Shown here: in pieces, positions 10,256 through 19,643 of the stretch | Numbering within the stretch: position 1 is the stretch's first letter | How the letters are laid out: each line of letters starts with the position of its first letter | Assembly (NCBI GenBank): GCA_026004775.1 | Contig: BPJU01000011.1 | Coordinates: 141,690-205,689 of the forward strand | Length of the DNA: 64,000 nt | Source of the DNA: Pirellulaceae bacterium | GTDB lineage: Bacteria; Planctomycetota; Planctomycetia; Pirellulales; Pirellulaceae | Direction of reading: 5' to 3' | Translations under genes and position numbers: made by a program | Notes under the pieces: generated by a model | What the model was told of the DNA's origin: nothing | What the model saw: only the letters and a program-made list of their open reading frames with translations | Database searches by the model: none

Positions 10256-11638
10256 ATGAACGGACGCATCCTGATAGTCGACGACCACGTGCAAGCACGG
10301 CAGTCGATGGCCGACACGCTGCGCCATGCCGGCCATCAGGTGCACACCTGCTCCGGAGCGGCCGAAGCGCTCCGGTGGTTGTCGGCCGAACCGGCCGATC
10401 TGGTGATCACGGACCTGAAGATGCCCGGCATGGACGGACTGGAATTCTTGAAACAGTTGCAGCGTACGGGCCACGAGGCACAGGTGCTCGTCGTGACGGC
10501 TCACGCCACTATCGCCACCGCCGTGGAAGCGATGCGCGAGGGGGCGGCCGACTACATCGAAAAACCTTTCTCGGCCGGGCAGCTCGAATCGGTCGTAGCA
10601 CGAGCCCTTCGCACTGGGCCCGCCTGCCGCCACCATCCGCGCTCGGACCACGATGAGGGCGATCTGTTGGTCGGTTCGAGCCGCTCGATGCAGGCTCTCC
10701 GCGAACGCATCCGCCAGGTGGCTGCCACCGACGAAACGGTACTCATTATGGGTGAAAGCGGCACGGGTAAAGAACTCGTGGCTCGCCGTATCCATGCCAC
10801 CAGCCCTCGAGCCCACCGGCCGATGATCAGCTTGAACTGCCCGGCCCTGTCACCGCAGTTGATGGAAAGCGAACTGTTCGGCCACGAGCGGGGAGCGTTC
10901 ACCGGCGCCGATCAGGCAAGGATAGGGCGATTCGAATTGGCCGACGGCGGGACACTGCTTCTGGATGAGATCACCGAAATCGATCCCGCTTTGCAGGCCA
11001 AACTGCTCCGCGTTCTTCAGGAAAAGACGTTCGAACGCGTCGGCTCGAGCAGCCCGCGCCGCACGGACGTTCGCGTGCTGGCAACCACCAACCGCCGCCT
11101 GGACGACGAAGTTCGCGCGGGTCGTTTCCGCCAGGATCTTTTCTACCGCCTGCATGTGTTACCCATCCACGTGCCCCCGCTGCGGGAACACGCCGAGGAC
11201 ATACCGGAACTGGTCGAACACTTCCGGCGGCAGGCCGCCCGCCGCCTGGGCGGCGAACCGGTCGAGTTCACGGCGGATGCACTCCAGTGGTTGAGGCACT
11301 ACCATTGGCCGGGCAATGTACGTGAACTGGAGAATCTGATTACGCGACTGAGCGTACTGCACCCGGACCGACAGGTCACTGCACAAAGTTTGCCGGACTA
11401 CGTAGTGTCGGCGCCCGCATCGAATGACCCAGCCCGGTGTGCCATCGAGCTACCGATCCGTGCCGGTATGAGCCTTCAGGAGATGGAGCGGCGGCTGATC
11501 GAAGCCACTTTGGAATACTTCAACGGCCATCGGCTCAAAGCCGCCCAAGCCCTCGGTATCGGTGTCCGTACCCTGACCAACAAACTACGGGCCTATGGAT
11601 ATGCACCGCGCACACGGCATTTCGCTCGCTCAGCCTAA
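10256..11638 (+). CDS. sigma-54-dependent response regulator, flagellar activator (FleR/FlbD-like)
   Basis: 460 residues in NtrC-class order: receiver domain (phospho-acceptor D53 in ITDLKMPGMD, conserved K103), AAA+ domain with Walker A GESGTGKE at about 167-173 and the sigma-54 contact loop GAFTGA at 213-218, GTLLLDEI Walker B, and a Fis-type helix-turn-helix at the C-terminus (HRLKAAQALGIGVRTLTNKL). It should activate RNA polymerase-sigma-54 on phosphorylation by the adjacent kinase. A strong -24/-12 element lies about 150 bp downstream, before flgB, and is its likely target. Confidence 0.93.
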   Translation: MNGRILIVDDHVQARQSMADTLRHAGHQVHTCSGAAEALRWLSAEPADLVITDLKMPGMDGLEFLKQLQRTGHEAQVLVVTAHATIATAVEAMREGAADYIEKPFSAGQLESVVARALRTGPACRHHPRSDHDEGDLLVGSSRSMQALRERIRQVAATDETVLIMGESGTGKELVARRIHATSPRAHRPMISLNCPALSPQLMESELFGHERGAFTGADQARIGRFELADGGTLLLDEITEIDPALQAKLLRVLQEKTFERVGSSSPRRTDVRVLATTNRRLDDEVRAGRFRQDLFYRLHVLPIHVPPLREHAEDIPELVEHFRRQAARRLGGEPVEFTADALQWLRHYHWPGNVRELENLITRLSVLHPDRQVTAQSLPDYVVSAPASNDPARCAIELPIRAGMSLQEMERRLIEATLEYFNGHRLKAAQALGIGVRTLTNKLRAYGYAPRTRHFARSA

Positions 11639-11787
11639 AGCCGGCATTCGGCAACTCTTGCCGATCCGGATGGGCAGTTTTTGCCGGAGAACCGGCTGGA
11701 GCTGCGCCCATACGGAATGCGGCAGCCGCCGATCCGGCAACAACTTGAGCAGCGATCCGCGGGGAACTCCGCTCGGCACGGCAAACG

Positions 11788-11805
11788 CCGGCATGGGCGT
11801 TGCAT
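11788..11805 (+). promoter_or_regulatory. sigma-54 (-24/-12) promoter before flgB
   Basis: CCGGCATGGGCGTTGCAT has GG (11790-11791), exactly 10 bases, then GC (11802-11803), with TTGCA at the -12 box. It fits the consensus TGGCAC-N5-TTGCW well. A second, weaker GG-N10-GC match lies at 11775-11788. Transcription would begin near 11815, about 43 nt before the flgB GTG. Confidence 0.75.
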
Positions 11806-11857
11806 GGCGACTCCAGGTGCCGGGCAGGAACCACACGTTCACACAAGGAGCTTTGCC

Positions 11858-12271
11858 GTGACCAGTTCCTGGATCGCCTCCACACCGATCCCGCTGCTGG
11901 AACAGTGGCTCTCCTTTACGGAAGCCCGCCACCAACTACTTGCCGGCAACATCGCCAACGTCGATACACCCGGCTACCAGGCGCGCGACATGCCGGTCAG
12001 TGCTTTCCAGGAAAAAGTGCGGGAAGCGTTGGCCACGCCGATGCGTTCGGAATACCCGTCGCCCGGCCATCGCTCAGCCCCCAGCCGCCTCCAGCGCATC
12101 CGGGAATTGTCCGAAAGCTACCCCAGCTTGTTGCGGCACGACGGAGCGGAAGTCTCCCTGGAACAACAGATCGCCGAATTGACCAAGAACCAGATCATGC
12201 ACAGCTTGGTGGTCTCGCTGCTGAACAGCCAGTTTCGTCTGCTTCAGGCAGCGGTGACCGAGCGCGTATAG
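11858..12271 (+). CDS. flgB: flagellar proximal rod protein FlgB
   Basis: 137 residues; part of the rod that links the MS-ring to the hook. It has the N-terminal rod signature LLAGNIANVDTPGYQARD and the C-terminal helix ending LLNSQFRLLQAAVTERV. The GTG start at 11858 has AAGGAG seven bases upstream and gives the usual short N-terminus. It is the first gene after the sigma-54 promoter. Confidence 0.93.
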   Translation: MTSSWIASTPIPLLEQWLSFTEARHQLLAGNIANVDTPGYQARDMPVSAFQEKVREALATPMRSEYPSPGHRSAPSRLQRIRELSESYPSLLRHDGAEVSLEQQIAELTKNQIMHSLVVSLLNSQFRLLQAAVTERV

Positions 12272-12351
12272 GCATAAGGCACAGCGATACAAACAACCAA
12301 GCCGTCGAGAAAGGTGTCGTTACCACCGCCCCGGGAACAGGAGAACCCGCC

Positions 12352-12774
12352 ATGTTTGCTGCTCTGGATATCAGCAGTAGTGCCCTGGTAGCACAGCGCA
12401 TGCGGTTGGTGACGGTGGCCGGCAACCTGGCCAACCTTTCCAGTCTGCGCGACGAAAACGGCCAGGTACGCCCGTATCAAGCTCGTTACGTCGTCTTCCA
12501 GACGGACCCCTCTGTGGGCGGCTCCACGGGAGCTTCGGGAGTGAAAGTGGCGGCTATTCAAACGGAAAACATGGAACCCGAGTATCGCTACGACCCGGGC
12601 CATCCCCTGGCCATACGATCCGGCCCCTGGAAAGGCTACGTTGCCTATCCGCGAGTCGACATGATGGCCGAAATGGTGGATGCCCTGGAGGCCACCCGCT
12701 CCTACGAAGCGAATGTGGGCGTGATGGAATTGACCCGTAACATGGCCATGCAAACCTTGCGGATTTTGGGCTGA
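12352..12774 (+). CDS. flgC: flagellar proximal rod protein FlgC
   Basis: 140 residues. The N-terminal motif is VAGNLANLSSLRDENG (FlgC normally has A-N-x-x-T), and the C-terminal helix EMVDALEATRSYEANVGVMELTRNM is split here as the standard FlgC rod-core motif. ACAGGAG is upstream of the ATG. It acts with FlgB and FliE in the rod. Confidence 0.92.
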   Translation: MFAALDISSSALVAQRMRLVTVAGNLANLSSLRDENGQVRPYQARYVVFQTDPSVGGSTGASGVKVAAIQTENMEPEYRYDPGHPLAIRSGPWKGYVAYPRVDMMAEMVDALEATRSYEANVGVMELTRNMAMQTLRILG

Positions 12775-12812
12775 TAGCGAGTGATAGCCAGGGAGAATAA
12801 GGAACCCTAGAC

Positions 12813-13124
12813 GTGACATCCGGTTTGCCTGCGATCGGAAATACGGTTGCCCCCAACTTGGTCCATTCTCAGCCGGGCGCGACGCCTGCCGGTGCCGCGG
12901 AAGGTGTGTCCTTTCGCGATCTGCTGCTGGAATCGCTGGAACATGTCAATGCGATGCAAAAGGACGCCGAGCAGGCGATCGAACAGCTAGCCAGCGGCCA
13001 GGAGGTGGACGTCGCCCAAGTGATTACGTCGATCCAAAAAGCCGATCTGACGTTTCGCTTGATGCTCCAGATACGCAACAAGCTGATGCAGGCCTATCAG
13101 GAGTTGAACCAGATACGCATCTAG
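12813..13124 (+). CDS. fliE: flagellar hook-basal body adaptor FliE
   Basis: 103 residues, GTG start. FliE joins the MS-ring to the rod. The conserved C-terminal half is clear: SFRDLLLESLEHVNAMQ, then VITSIQKADLTFRLMLQIRN and KLMQAYQELNQIRI. It sits between flgC and fliF as in most flagellar clusters. Confidence 0.92.
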   Translation: MTSGLPAIGNTVAPNLVHSQPGATPAGAAEGVSFRDLLLESLEHVNAMQKDAEQAIEQLASGQEVDVAQVITSIQKADLTFRLMLQIRNKLMQAYQELNQIRI

Positions 13125-13191
13125 TGCTAGACGGTGACGAAGTGCCGCACGGAGCGCGGCTGCCGGCGTGCAGGCAGGAAGGGTCACACGG

Positions 13192-14868
13192 ATGGAGCTG
13201 CTCAACAAGACCTATCGACAACTGGCCGAGCTTGTGCTGGCGATGAGCCCGGCCATGCGGGTTACGACATTACTGTTGATAGCGGCCATCGTCGCCAGCA
13301 GCGTTGCACTGGTAAGCTGGCGTCCCTCGTCGCCGGACACTTTTCTTTTCGGCGGCCGAGTGTTGATGGACCGCGAGATCGCGCGGTTGGAGGCGGCTTT
13401 TTCCAAAGCGGGGCTCAATGACTGGGACGCCGTGGGGAATCGCATCCGGGTACCGCGAGCCAAACGTTTCCAATACATCGCCGCGGCCGCCGATGAAGGA
13501 GCACTGCCGGAAGACTTCGATACGATTCTGGAAGAAATGATCAAGAACAGCGGCCCGTTCGAGCCGCGGGAGTTGCGCGAAATGCGGCTCAAATATGCCC
13601 AGCAACGCGAAATCGCCGGCGTCATTCAAGCCATGCAGGGCATCGAACGAGCCACGGTGAAGATCGCCGAATCTCCGGCAAGCGGCCTGCGCCGGGAAGG
13701 CAAAAAAACCGCCGTGGTGGCAGCACTGGCCTCCCAAAACCGCATGCTGACTCGCGAGCAAGTCGAATCGATCCGCGCCGCTGCCGCCATGGGACTGGGG
13801 ATACCGCCGGAGAACGTGGTGGTAACGGATCTACGAGGCGTCACCTATCCAGGAAAAAGCGCCGGCGGTCTTCCCAGCGCCCATGAAAATATCTACGCCG
13901 CCCACAAACAGATGTATGAAAAATACTACCAGGAAAAAATAGCAGAATCTTTGGCAATGATTCCCGGAGTGTTAGTAGGAGTGAATGTCGAGCTGGATCC
14001 CAAAATCAATCAAACTACCCAAACCCGAACTTATAACCAACCCCAACCGGTACGCTCATCCAATAGCAACATCAAGACTACCAGCCGAAGCAGCTCACCC
14101 TCCGGACGCGTCGGGGCGGTCCCCAACGGAGCGCTGGGGAACCGGGCCGAGGAGGTATCCAGCACAGCCAGCACCGTAAGTGAATCCACCACCTCGGAAA
14201 CACGCGAGGAGAGTGAATCGGTGGTGGGCCAGGAATGGAGCGACATCGTCCAGGCCGGATTGACTCCCACCACGGTCACCGCCACCGTACAGATACCGCA
14301 AAGCTACTTCCGCCGCATCTGGATGGAACGCAATCCGCCGAAATCCGGCGAACCGGCCAAGGAGCCGGATCAGGCGGAACTGTTGCGCATCGAAAACGAA
14401 GAGATCAACCGAATCAAAGAAAGCGTCCAGCACTTGATTCCCGGTCTGGCGCCCGGCAAGGACCCGTATCCGCGCGTTTATGTGCGATCGTTCGTCGACA
14501 CCCGGCCCCCAGAACCACCCGCGCCCGGTTTCTGGGATCAGTTCCTGGTTTGGTTGCAGCAGAACTGGGGTACTTTGGCTGCGATCTTGATGGGTGCCGT
14601 GGCCCTGTTTTGGGCTAGAGGCCTCGTCCGATCCGCGGCGGTAGCACCGGCTCCGCTGGCCGTGCCCGAACCGATTCTGGATACCTTGACTCAAGCACAA
14701 CCCACTCCGGCCCCAACCTCGGAAGCTGCGGCTGCGCAAGCCGAACCTCGTTTGAAACGCGCCGCCACCCAGGCCGGCCCGACATTACGCGACGAACTGG
14801 CGGAACTGGTGCGCGAGGACCCGGAGTCGGCCGCCGCCGTGTTGAGCGCCTGGATCGGCGATACGTGA
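13192..14868 (+). CDS. fliF: flagellar MS-ring protein FliF
   Basis: 558 residues. It has an N-terminal membrane helix (MRVTTLLLIAAIVASSVALV), YscJ/FliF ring domains (VIQAMQGIERATVKIAESP; VVVTDLRGVTYPG), a Ser/Thr-rich central region, a second membrane helix near the C-terminus (WGTLAAILMGAVALFWARG), and a FliG-binding tail (TLRDELAELVREDPESAAAV). The ATG at 13192 has GGAAGG nine bases upstream; a GTG at 13168 is possible. About 206 bp without an obvious gene follow before fliG. Confidence 0.92.
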   Translation: MELLNKTYRQLAELVLAMSPAMRVTTLLLIAAIVASSVALVSWRPSSPDTFLFGGRVLMDREIARLEAAFSKAGLNDWDAVGNRIRVPRAKRFQYIAAAADEGALPEDFDTILEEMIKNSGPFEPRELREMRLKYAQQREIAGVIQAMQGIERATVKIAESPASGLRREGKKTAVVAALASQNRMLTREQVESIRAAAAMGLGIPPENVVVTDLRGVTYPGKSAGGLPSAHENIYAAHKQMYEKYYQEKIAESLAMIPGVLVGVNVELDPKINQTTQTRTYNQPQPVRSSNSNIKTTSRSSSPSGRVGAVPNGALGNRAEEVSSTASTVSESTTSETREESESVVGQEWSDIVQAGLTPTTVTATVQIPQSYFRRIWMERNPPKSGEPAKEPDQAELLRIENEEINRIKESVQHLIPGLAPGKDPYPRVYVRSFVDTRPPEPPAPGFWDQFLVWLQQNWGTLAAILMGAVALFWARGLVRSAAVAPAPLAVPEPILDTLTQAQPTPAPTSEAAAAQAEPRLKRAATQAGPTLRDELAELVREDPESAAAVLSAWIGDT

Positions 14869-15074
14869 TGGCGCCAGAAAGGAAAAATGTTGCTGCAACG
14901 TCAGGGAGGAAAAGGAGGAGGAGGACGGTAATGACCGGGCCTTGCCCGACAGCGACAGCCCCTCGGCCGCGATCGCCTTCGGTCCCCATTCACACGACGC
15001 AGGCGTCCGCCACTACTTGCAACAAGCCGCGGCCGAGGATGGCTCGGGCCGCGGCAGACTGAAAGGAGCATGTC

Positions 15075-16163
15075 ATGACGGCAACGGAAGTCGGCCCCAA
15101 ACTGCGCAAAGCTGCGCTGCTTGTCGCCTCGTTGGACGAAGCCAGCGCTCGGCGCCTGATCGGCCAACTCCCACCGCCTCAGGCTGCCCGACTTCGCCAG
15201 GCGATCAAGCTACTATCCAACGTGGATCCGGACGAACAGGCTCAGGTGATTCGCGAGTTCCTGGAGAATCGGGCAAACTACCGCACCGCCGGACCCGTAG
15301 AAATCCAACTTTCGGCCTCAGCACCGGATTCGCCAGGCGGCGATAGGCCGGCCACGGATCTGGCCGGCCGCCCCTTCCGATTCCTCGACGAAGTAGACCC
15401 GGAGGAGTTAGCTCAACTGCTCAGCCGCCAGCACCCGCAGATCATCGCCGTGGTGTTGGCTTATGTCAGCCCTGAAAAGGCCGCAGGCGTTCTGGAACTT
15501 CTGCCCGAGGATCAGCAGGCGGATATTCTGAGGCGCATTGCCGAACTGGACAACACTGAGCCGGAGGTGCTTCAGGAATTGGAGCGGGAACTATCCGAAC
15601 GACTGCGGGGAAACGTGCGCGGTCCGAGGCGAGCCGGGTTGTCGGCGGTGCGCCGCATTCTGGAAGTCGCACGCGATGCCGGGCAGCATGACCTGTGGGA
15701 ACGGCTGTGCCAATGGGATCGCACGCTCGCCCGGCGCATAGCGTTACCCGCAGCCACGGCTTCCTCCCCGCAGGCGCACCCCGGACGGCAAGCCCCACCG
15801 ACCGGCGTTGCGGTGCCGCCCCTATTAGAAAACACGCAGCCGGCTGAAGTGCCACCCCGCTTCAGTTTCGACGACGTTCTGTTACTGGACGACACCCAGT
15901 TGGCGCAATTGCTCGGCCGAGCCGACCCGCAGGTGGTGCTGGTCGCCCTGGCCGGTGCCGAGCCGGCGTGCATCGAGCGGATCCGCCGCAAACTGCCGCG
16001 GCGTGAAGCGCGGCGCCTGGATCAGCAACTACGGCGTTTGCACCCGCTGCGTCTGGCCGACGTGGAGTGGGCGCAACAGCAATTGGCCCAACTTGCCCTT
16101 CAGATATTAGAAAGTGACGAGGCTCGGTCGGCGGGCAGCCAGCCGGCCGCCGCCCGTGGATAG
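15075..16163 (+). CDS. fliG: flagellar motor switch protein FliG
   Basis: 362 residues. FliG couples the MS-ring to the stator and sets rotation direction. The N-terminal domain (LRKAALLVASLDEASARRL) and the middle armadillo domain with the HPQ motif (LSRQHPQIIAVVLAYVSPEKAAGVL) are clear. The C-terminal domain (FDDVLLLDDTQLAQLLGRADPQVVLVALAG, here in two parts of the same segment) carries the charged helix that contacts MotA, but is diverged. AAAGGAG precedes the ATG. Confidence 0.92.
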   Translation: MTATEVGPKLRKAALLVASLDEASARRLIGQLPPPQAARLRQAIKLLSNVDPDEQAQVIREFLENRANYRTAGPVEIQLSASAPDSPGGDRPATDLAGRPFRFLDEVDPEELAQLLSRQHPQIIAVVLAYVSPEKAAGVLELLPEDQQADILRRIAELDNTEPEVLQELERELSERLRGNVRGPRRAGLSAVRRILEVARDAGQHDLWERLCQWDRTLARRIALPAATASSPQAHPGRQAPPTGVAVPPLLENTQPAEVPPRFSFDDVLLLDDTQLAQLLGRADPQVVLVALAGAEPACIERIRRKLPRREARRLDQQLRRLHPLRLADVEWAQQQLAQLALQILESDEARSAGSQPAAARG

Positions 16164-16201
16164 GATCACCGCCGGCGAAACGGGAAGGAGCCTGGAGCCC
16201 G

Positions 16202-16864
16202 ATGGCTGGAATCATCAAACGAGACGAGATCGCTCGCGGACAAGCCCAAGCTCCGGCGGGCGTGCATTGGGTCGACATGGCCGAGGCGATCCAGCGGCGG
16301 CGGCAGGAAGCCGAACTGCAAGCCAGACGCATCATCGAACAAGCCGAGCGTCAAGCCGAAGACATTCGCCGCCACGCCGAAGCGCAAGGTCTGGCCGACG
16401 CCACGGCCAAGGCCGAGCAAACCGCACGCCGGCACCTGGACGAACGCCTCAAGACACTCCTGCCGGCTTTGCAACAAGCGGAAAAACAACTGGTCCAGTT
16501 ACGCGACCAGTGGATACGCCATTGGGAACAGCATCTGGTAACACTGGCCTGTGCCATCGCTGCCAAACTGATCCGCCGCCAGGTGCAACATCATCCGGAA
16601 ATCGCATTGCAACTGGTGCGGGAATCGCTGGAGATGGCTTCCGGATGGAACCCTGTGACGATTGAACTGAATCCGGAGGATCTGGCCACTCTCGGACCGC
16701 AAATGGAACTGCTGGCTCGCCAATGGAGCCAGACGGTCCAGGTCCACTTTGAAGCCAACCCGCAGGTGGAGCGGGGTAGCTGCCGCGTGGTAGGAAAATG
16801 GGGAGAAATTGACCAGACGTGGCGGGCACAACTGGAGCGCGTGGAAAAGGAGCTGCTCGAGTGA
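16202..16864 (+). CDS. fliH: flagellar export ATPase regulator FliH
   Basis: 220 residues. FliH binds and restrains the FliI ATPase. It has a long Ala/Gln/Arg/Glu-rich coiled coil (about residues 28-75) followed by the V-ATPase E-subunit-like domain (LACAIAAKLIRRQVQ, ELNPEDLATLGPQME). Its TGA overlaps the GTG of fliI by four bases, indicating translational coupling. Confidence 0.88.
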   Translation: MAGIIKRDEIARGQAQAPAGVHWVDMAEAIQRRRQEAELQARRIIEQAERQAEDIRRHAEAQGLADATAKAEQTARRHLDERLKTLLPALQQAEKQLVQLRDQWIRHWEQHLVTLACAIAAKLIRRQVQHHPEIALQLVRESLEMASGWNPVTIELNPEDLATLGPQMELLARQWSQTVQVHFEANPQVERGSCRVVGKWGEIDQTWRAQLERVEKELLE

Positions 16865-18171
16865 CGCGACTGGTAGACTTCCAGGAACGGCTCGCCCAGT
16901 GCGTCACCGCCGCGCTGAGCGGGCGGGTCGTCACTACCGAAGGCCATACGCTGGGCGTGGCCGGCTTTCCGGCTCCAGTCGGTTCGCTGGTGGCGATCGA
17001 GCGGCAGGCGGGCCCGCCGTTAGGCGGTGAGGTGATCGGATTTCGCCACGATCTAGCGCTGGTGGCCCCCTTCGGCGAACTGACCGGTATCCGTTGCGGC
17101 AATCGGGTGACACTCCAGAAAAGCTGTCAACAGGTACCGGTCGGACCGGCGCTGTTGGGGCGCGTCATTTCCGCGCTGGGTGAGCCGCTTGACGGCCGTC
17201 CTCCACCGCAACCCGCGGCACGCATGTTCCTCCATCGGCGACCACCCCCGGCCGTCCAACGCCCCACCATCCGCCAGCCCCTGGCCACCGGCGTCCGCGC
17301 CATTGACGGGCTGCTTACCTGCGGTCGTGGACAGCGACTGGGGGTCTTCGCCGCAGCCGGGGTGGGTAAGAGCGTGTTGCTGGGCATGATGACCCGCTTC
17401 TCAGAAGCCGACGTGACGGTCATCGGCCTGATCGGCGAACGCGGCCGGGAAGTCAATGAGTTTTTGGAGCGCGATTTGGGTGAGACCGGACGCCAGCGCA
17501 GCGTGGTGGTCGTCGCCACCAGCGACGAACCGGCTGTGCTGAGAGTTCGAGCCGCTTTCACGGCCACGGCTATCGCCGAATACTTCCGCGACCAGGGCAA
17601 ACACGTCCTGCTCATTATGGACTCACTGACGCGTTTCGCCCTGGCTCAACGAGAAATCGGACTGGCTGCCGGCGAACCACCCGCCACGCGCGGCTTTCCA
17701 CCCAGTGTCTTCGCCTGGCTGCCCCGCCTGGTGGAACGCGCCGGTACGGCCCCCCGCGGCAGTATCACCGCCTTCTACTCAGTGCTTGTCGAGGGCGATG
17801 ATCCGCTGGAACCAGTGAGCGACGCCGTACGCGGCCTGCTGGACGGCCACATTCTGTTATCCCGACGCCTGGCCAACCAGGCGCACTATCCGGCCATCGA
17901 CCTCCTGGAAAGCCTCAGCCGCCTGATGCCGCAATTGGTCGCCCCGGAACACCTGGCCGCAGCAGCCCAGATCCGCCAGTGGCAGGCCGTGCTGCGGGAG
18001 GCGGAAGACTTGATCTCCGTGGGGGCCTACCGGCCCGGCTCTAACCCGCTGCTCGATCTGGCTCTTCGAAAAAAGGAGTCGGTAGATGCGTTCCTCAGAC
18101 AATCCATGACTGAACTGGCCCCATGGCCGTCCACTGTCCAGCAACTGATCGAGTTGACCAGAAACACCTGA
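16861..18171 (+). CDS. fliI: flagellum-specific ATP synthase FliI
   Basis: 436 residues, soluble ATPase of the export apparatus. Walker A AAAGVGKS is at 164-171, GLIGERGREVNEF follows, Walker B VLLIMDSLTRFA, then the type III ATPase motif GSITAFYSVLVEGDD. GTG 16861 overlaps the fliH stop; upstream codons in this frame belong inside fliH. A 354-bp AT-rich stretch follows before fliJ. Confidence 0.95.
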   Translation: MTRLVDFQERLAQCVTAALSGRVVTTEGHTLGVAGFPAPVGSLVAIERQAGPPLGGEVIGFRHDLALVAPFGELTGIRCGNRVTLQKSCQQVPVGPALLGRVISALGEPLDGRPPPQPAARMFLHRRPPPAVQRPTIRQPLATGVRAIDGLLTCGRGQRLGVFAAAGVGKSVLLGMMTRFSEADVTVIGLIGERGREVNEFLERDLGETGRQRSVVVVATSDEPAVLRVRAAFTATAIAEYFRDQGKHVLLIMDSLTRFALAQREIGLAAGEPPATRGFPPSVFAWLPRLVERAGTAPRGSITAFYSVLVEGDDPLEPVSDAVRGLLDGHILLSRRLANQAHYPAIDLLESLSRLMPQLVAPEHLAAAAQIRQWQAVLREAEDLISVGAYRPGSNPLLDLALRKKESVDAFLRQSMTELAPWPSTVQQLIELTRNT

Positions 18172-18525
18172 CGGGAATTTTCATAGCATGAACTCCATCC
18201 AGGCAATGGAGCAGCATTATTTTCTGCGCACAGCCATAGCAAAATATCATCGCAATTTTCCCTGCATATTATATAGTATTTTTCCGATTTCAATTATATA
18301 CGCAAACATTTTTTGTCAGTTACCATCGCCTTTGGTAAAAACTATATGGCAAAAAATGTACTCCAATTGAACTAAAAAAATTTTACATATCTATTTGCGA
18401 TGTGAGCGAGTCAAACACAAGAAACCACACACTCGACACAAACATAGCGCGATGAGAACGGGCAAGTATTTGCCGGCGGTCATTGACTTATCCGCGCGGC
18501 AACTTGCCAGGATGTGGATTACCCA
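18172..18525 (+). other. AT-rich intergenic stretch inside the flagellar cluster
   Basis: About 350 bp with no convincing gene. Base composition changes sharply to AT-rich, especially 18215-18400 (runs such as TATTATATAGTATTTTT). A GG-N10-GC match at 18460-18473 (CGGGCAAGTATTTGCC) is also a small inverted repeat and could be a weak sigma-54 element for fliJ. A 60-codon reading frame at 18188 has no homology I recognise. Confidence 0.6.
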
Positions 18526-18954
18526 ATGACGCACAAAAAGTTTCGACTGGGGACATTGCTGAAGTTGCGAGAGATGGAAAGGGATCAAGCGCGGCAGCGC
18601 TATCTTCAAGCCGTACGCGCTCAGGAGATCCTCCAGCAACAGATCCAGCAACTCGACCAGCAGCGCGCTTTTCATGCCGAGGCTGCACGCCACAGCCATG
18701 CCCCTGGTCCGGTCGATGTCGATCGATTGCTGGAACAGGATCGGTACGGAATGGTCCTCGAGCAACAACGGCGTCATGCGCAAGGGCAACTCGAGCAAAT
18801 CAGCACGGTGGTCTCCAGCCGGCAGCAAGAATGGGCTGCGGCTCAGCAGCGAGTGAAGATGCTGGAAAAACTTCGCGAGCGGAAAGAGGCTGAACGGCGC
18901 CGCCAGGAATCCCGACAAGAACAGAAGCGTCTGGATGAGATGGCGGGGCGGTGA
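18526..18954 (+). CDS. fliJ: flagellar export protein FliJ
   Basis: 142 residues, predicted all-helical coiled coil with the family start FRLGTLLKLREMERDQARQ. FliJ is a stalk-like subunit that links FliI to the export gate. The ATG at 18526 is preferred over a GTG at 18514 because of AGGA upstream and the usual N-terminus. Its stop overlaps the next start. Confidence 0.85.
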   Translation: MTHKKFRLGTLLKLREMERDQARQRYLQAVRAQEILQQQIQQLDQQRAFHAEAARHSHAPGPVDVDRLLEQDRYGMVLEQQRRHAQGQLEQISTVVSSRQQEWAAAQQRVKMLEKLRERKEAERRRQESRQEQKRLDEMAGR

Positions 18955-19643
18955 CAGGACGGGGAGAGATGGGACGTATTCTGAGCTGGATTGGCAAAAG
19001 CTGTGTATACGCGGCAGCCGCGTCGTTTCTGGCGCTGGTGGGGCTGGTCGGCGTGCTCTATCTGAAAGGTTTCCTCACCTCGGAACGCGCATGGGACGTG
19101 CTGTCAGCCGCTTATGGCGTTGCCCCCCGAATCCCGCTCAATAACGAAGACAATAAGCCCCAAGAGGTGCCGTACGAAAAAGTGCTGGAACGCCGAGCCA
19201 TAACGGCGCTGGATCTGGATCTTCGCGAGCAGGCACTCGACAAGGCGATGTCCGAACTGCTGGCACAACAGGCCCGGCTGGCCGAAGATCGCGACCGGTA
19301 TAACCGGCTGCTGGATGAATTCGAAGTGCGGTTGGCGGAACTCCAGGCCGGCGCCACCGACCGGGCAGTACAAGACGTGCGTCAAGCGCTGAGCGTCATG
19401 CGGCCGGAAATGGCCAAAGAACAACTGATGAAAATGTGGCAAGACAACCAAAAAGACGCCGTCTTGACCATCTTGCGAACTATGTCGCCCGAGGTGCGCA
19501 AACGCATCCTGGCAGAATTCACCGAAAACGAAGTGGATCAACTTTACAGCGTGCTGAAAGAGACCTTGGAAGGGGGTACGGAGGCCGGCCTGATACAGGC
19601 CGTCAAACAGCAAATTGACGAATTTCAGAAAAGCCAGCCATGA
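18951..19643 (+). CDS. MotE-like flagellar protein (membrane helix, coiled coil, MgtE-N-like domain)
   Basis: 230 residues. A single N-terminal membrane helix (SCVYAAAASFLALVGLVGVLYL) is followed by a coiled coil (about 85-135) and a C-terminal FliG/MgtE-N-like helical domain (VLTILRTMSPEVRKRILAEF). The order fliJ-this gene-fliK matches MotE of other bacteria, a chaperone that stabilises the motor. GTG 18951 overlaps the fliJ stop by four bases; ATG 18969 is an alternative start. Its stop in turn overlaps the fliK start as ATGA. Confidence 0.75.
   Translation: MTGRGEMGRILSWIGKSCVYAAAASFLALVGLVGVLYLKGFLTSERAWDVLSAAYGVAPRIPLNNEDNKPQEVPYEKVLERRAITALDLDLREQALDKAMSELLAQQARLAEDRDRYNRLLDEFEVRLAELQAGATDRAVQDVRQALSVMRPEMAKEQLMKMWQDNQKDAVLTILRTMSPEVRKRILAEFTENEVDQLYSVLKETLEGGTEAGLIQAVKQQIDEFQKSQP

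Noticed and set aside
18188-18370. 60-codon frame in the AT-rich gap
   Set aside because: No ribosome site, low complexity, no recognisable family.
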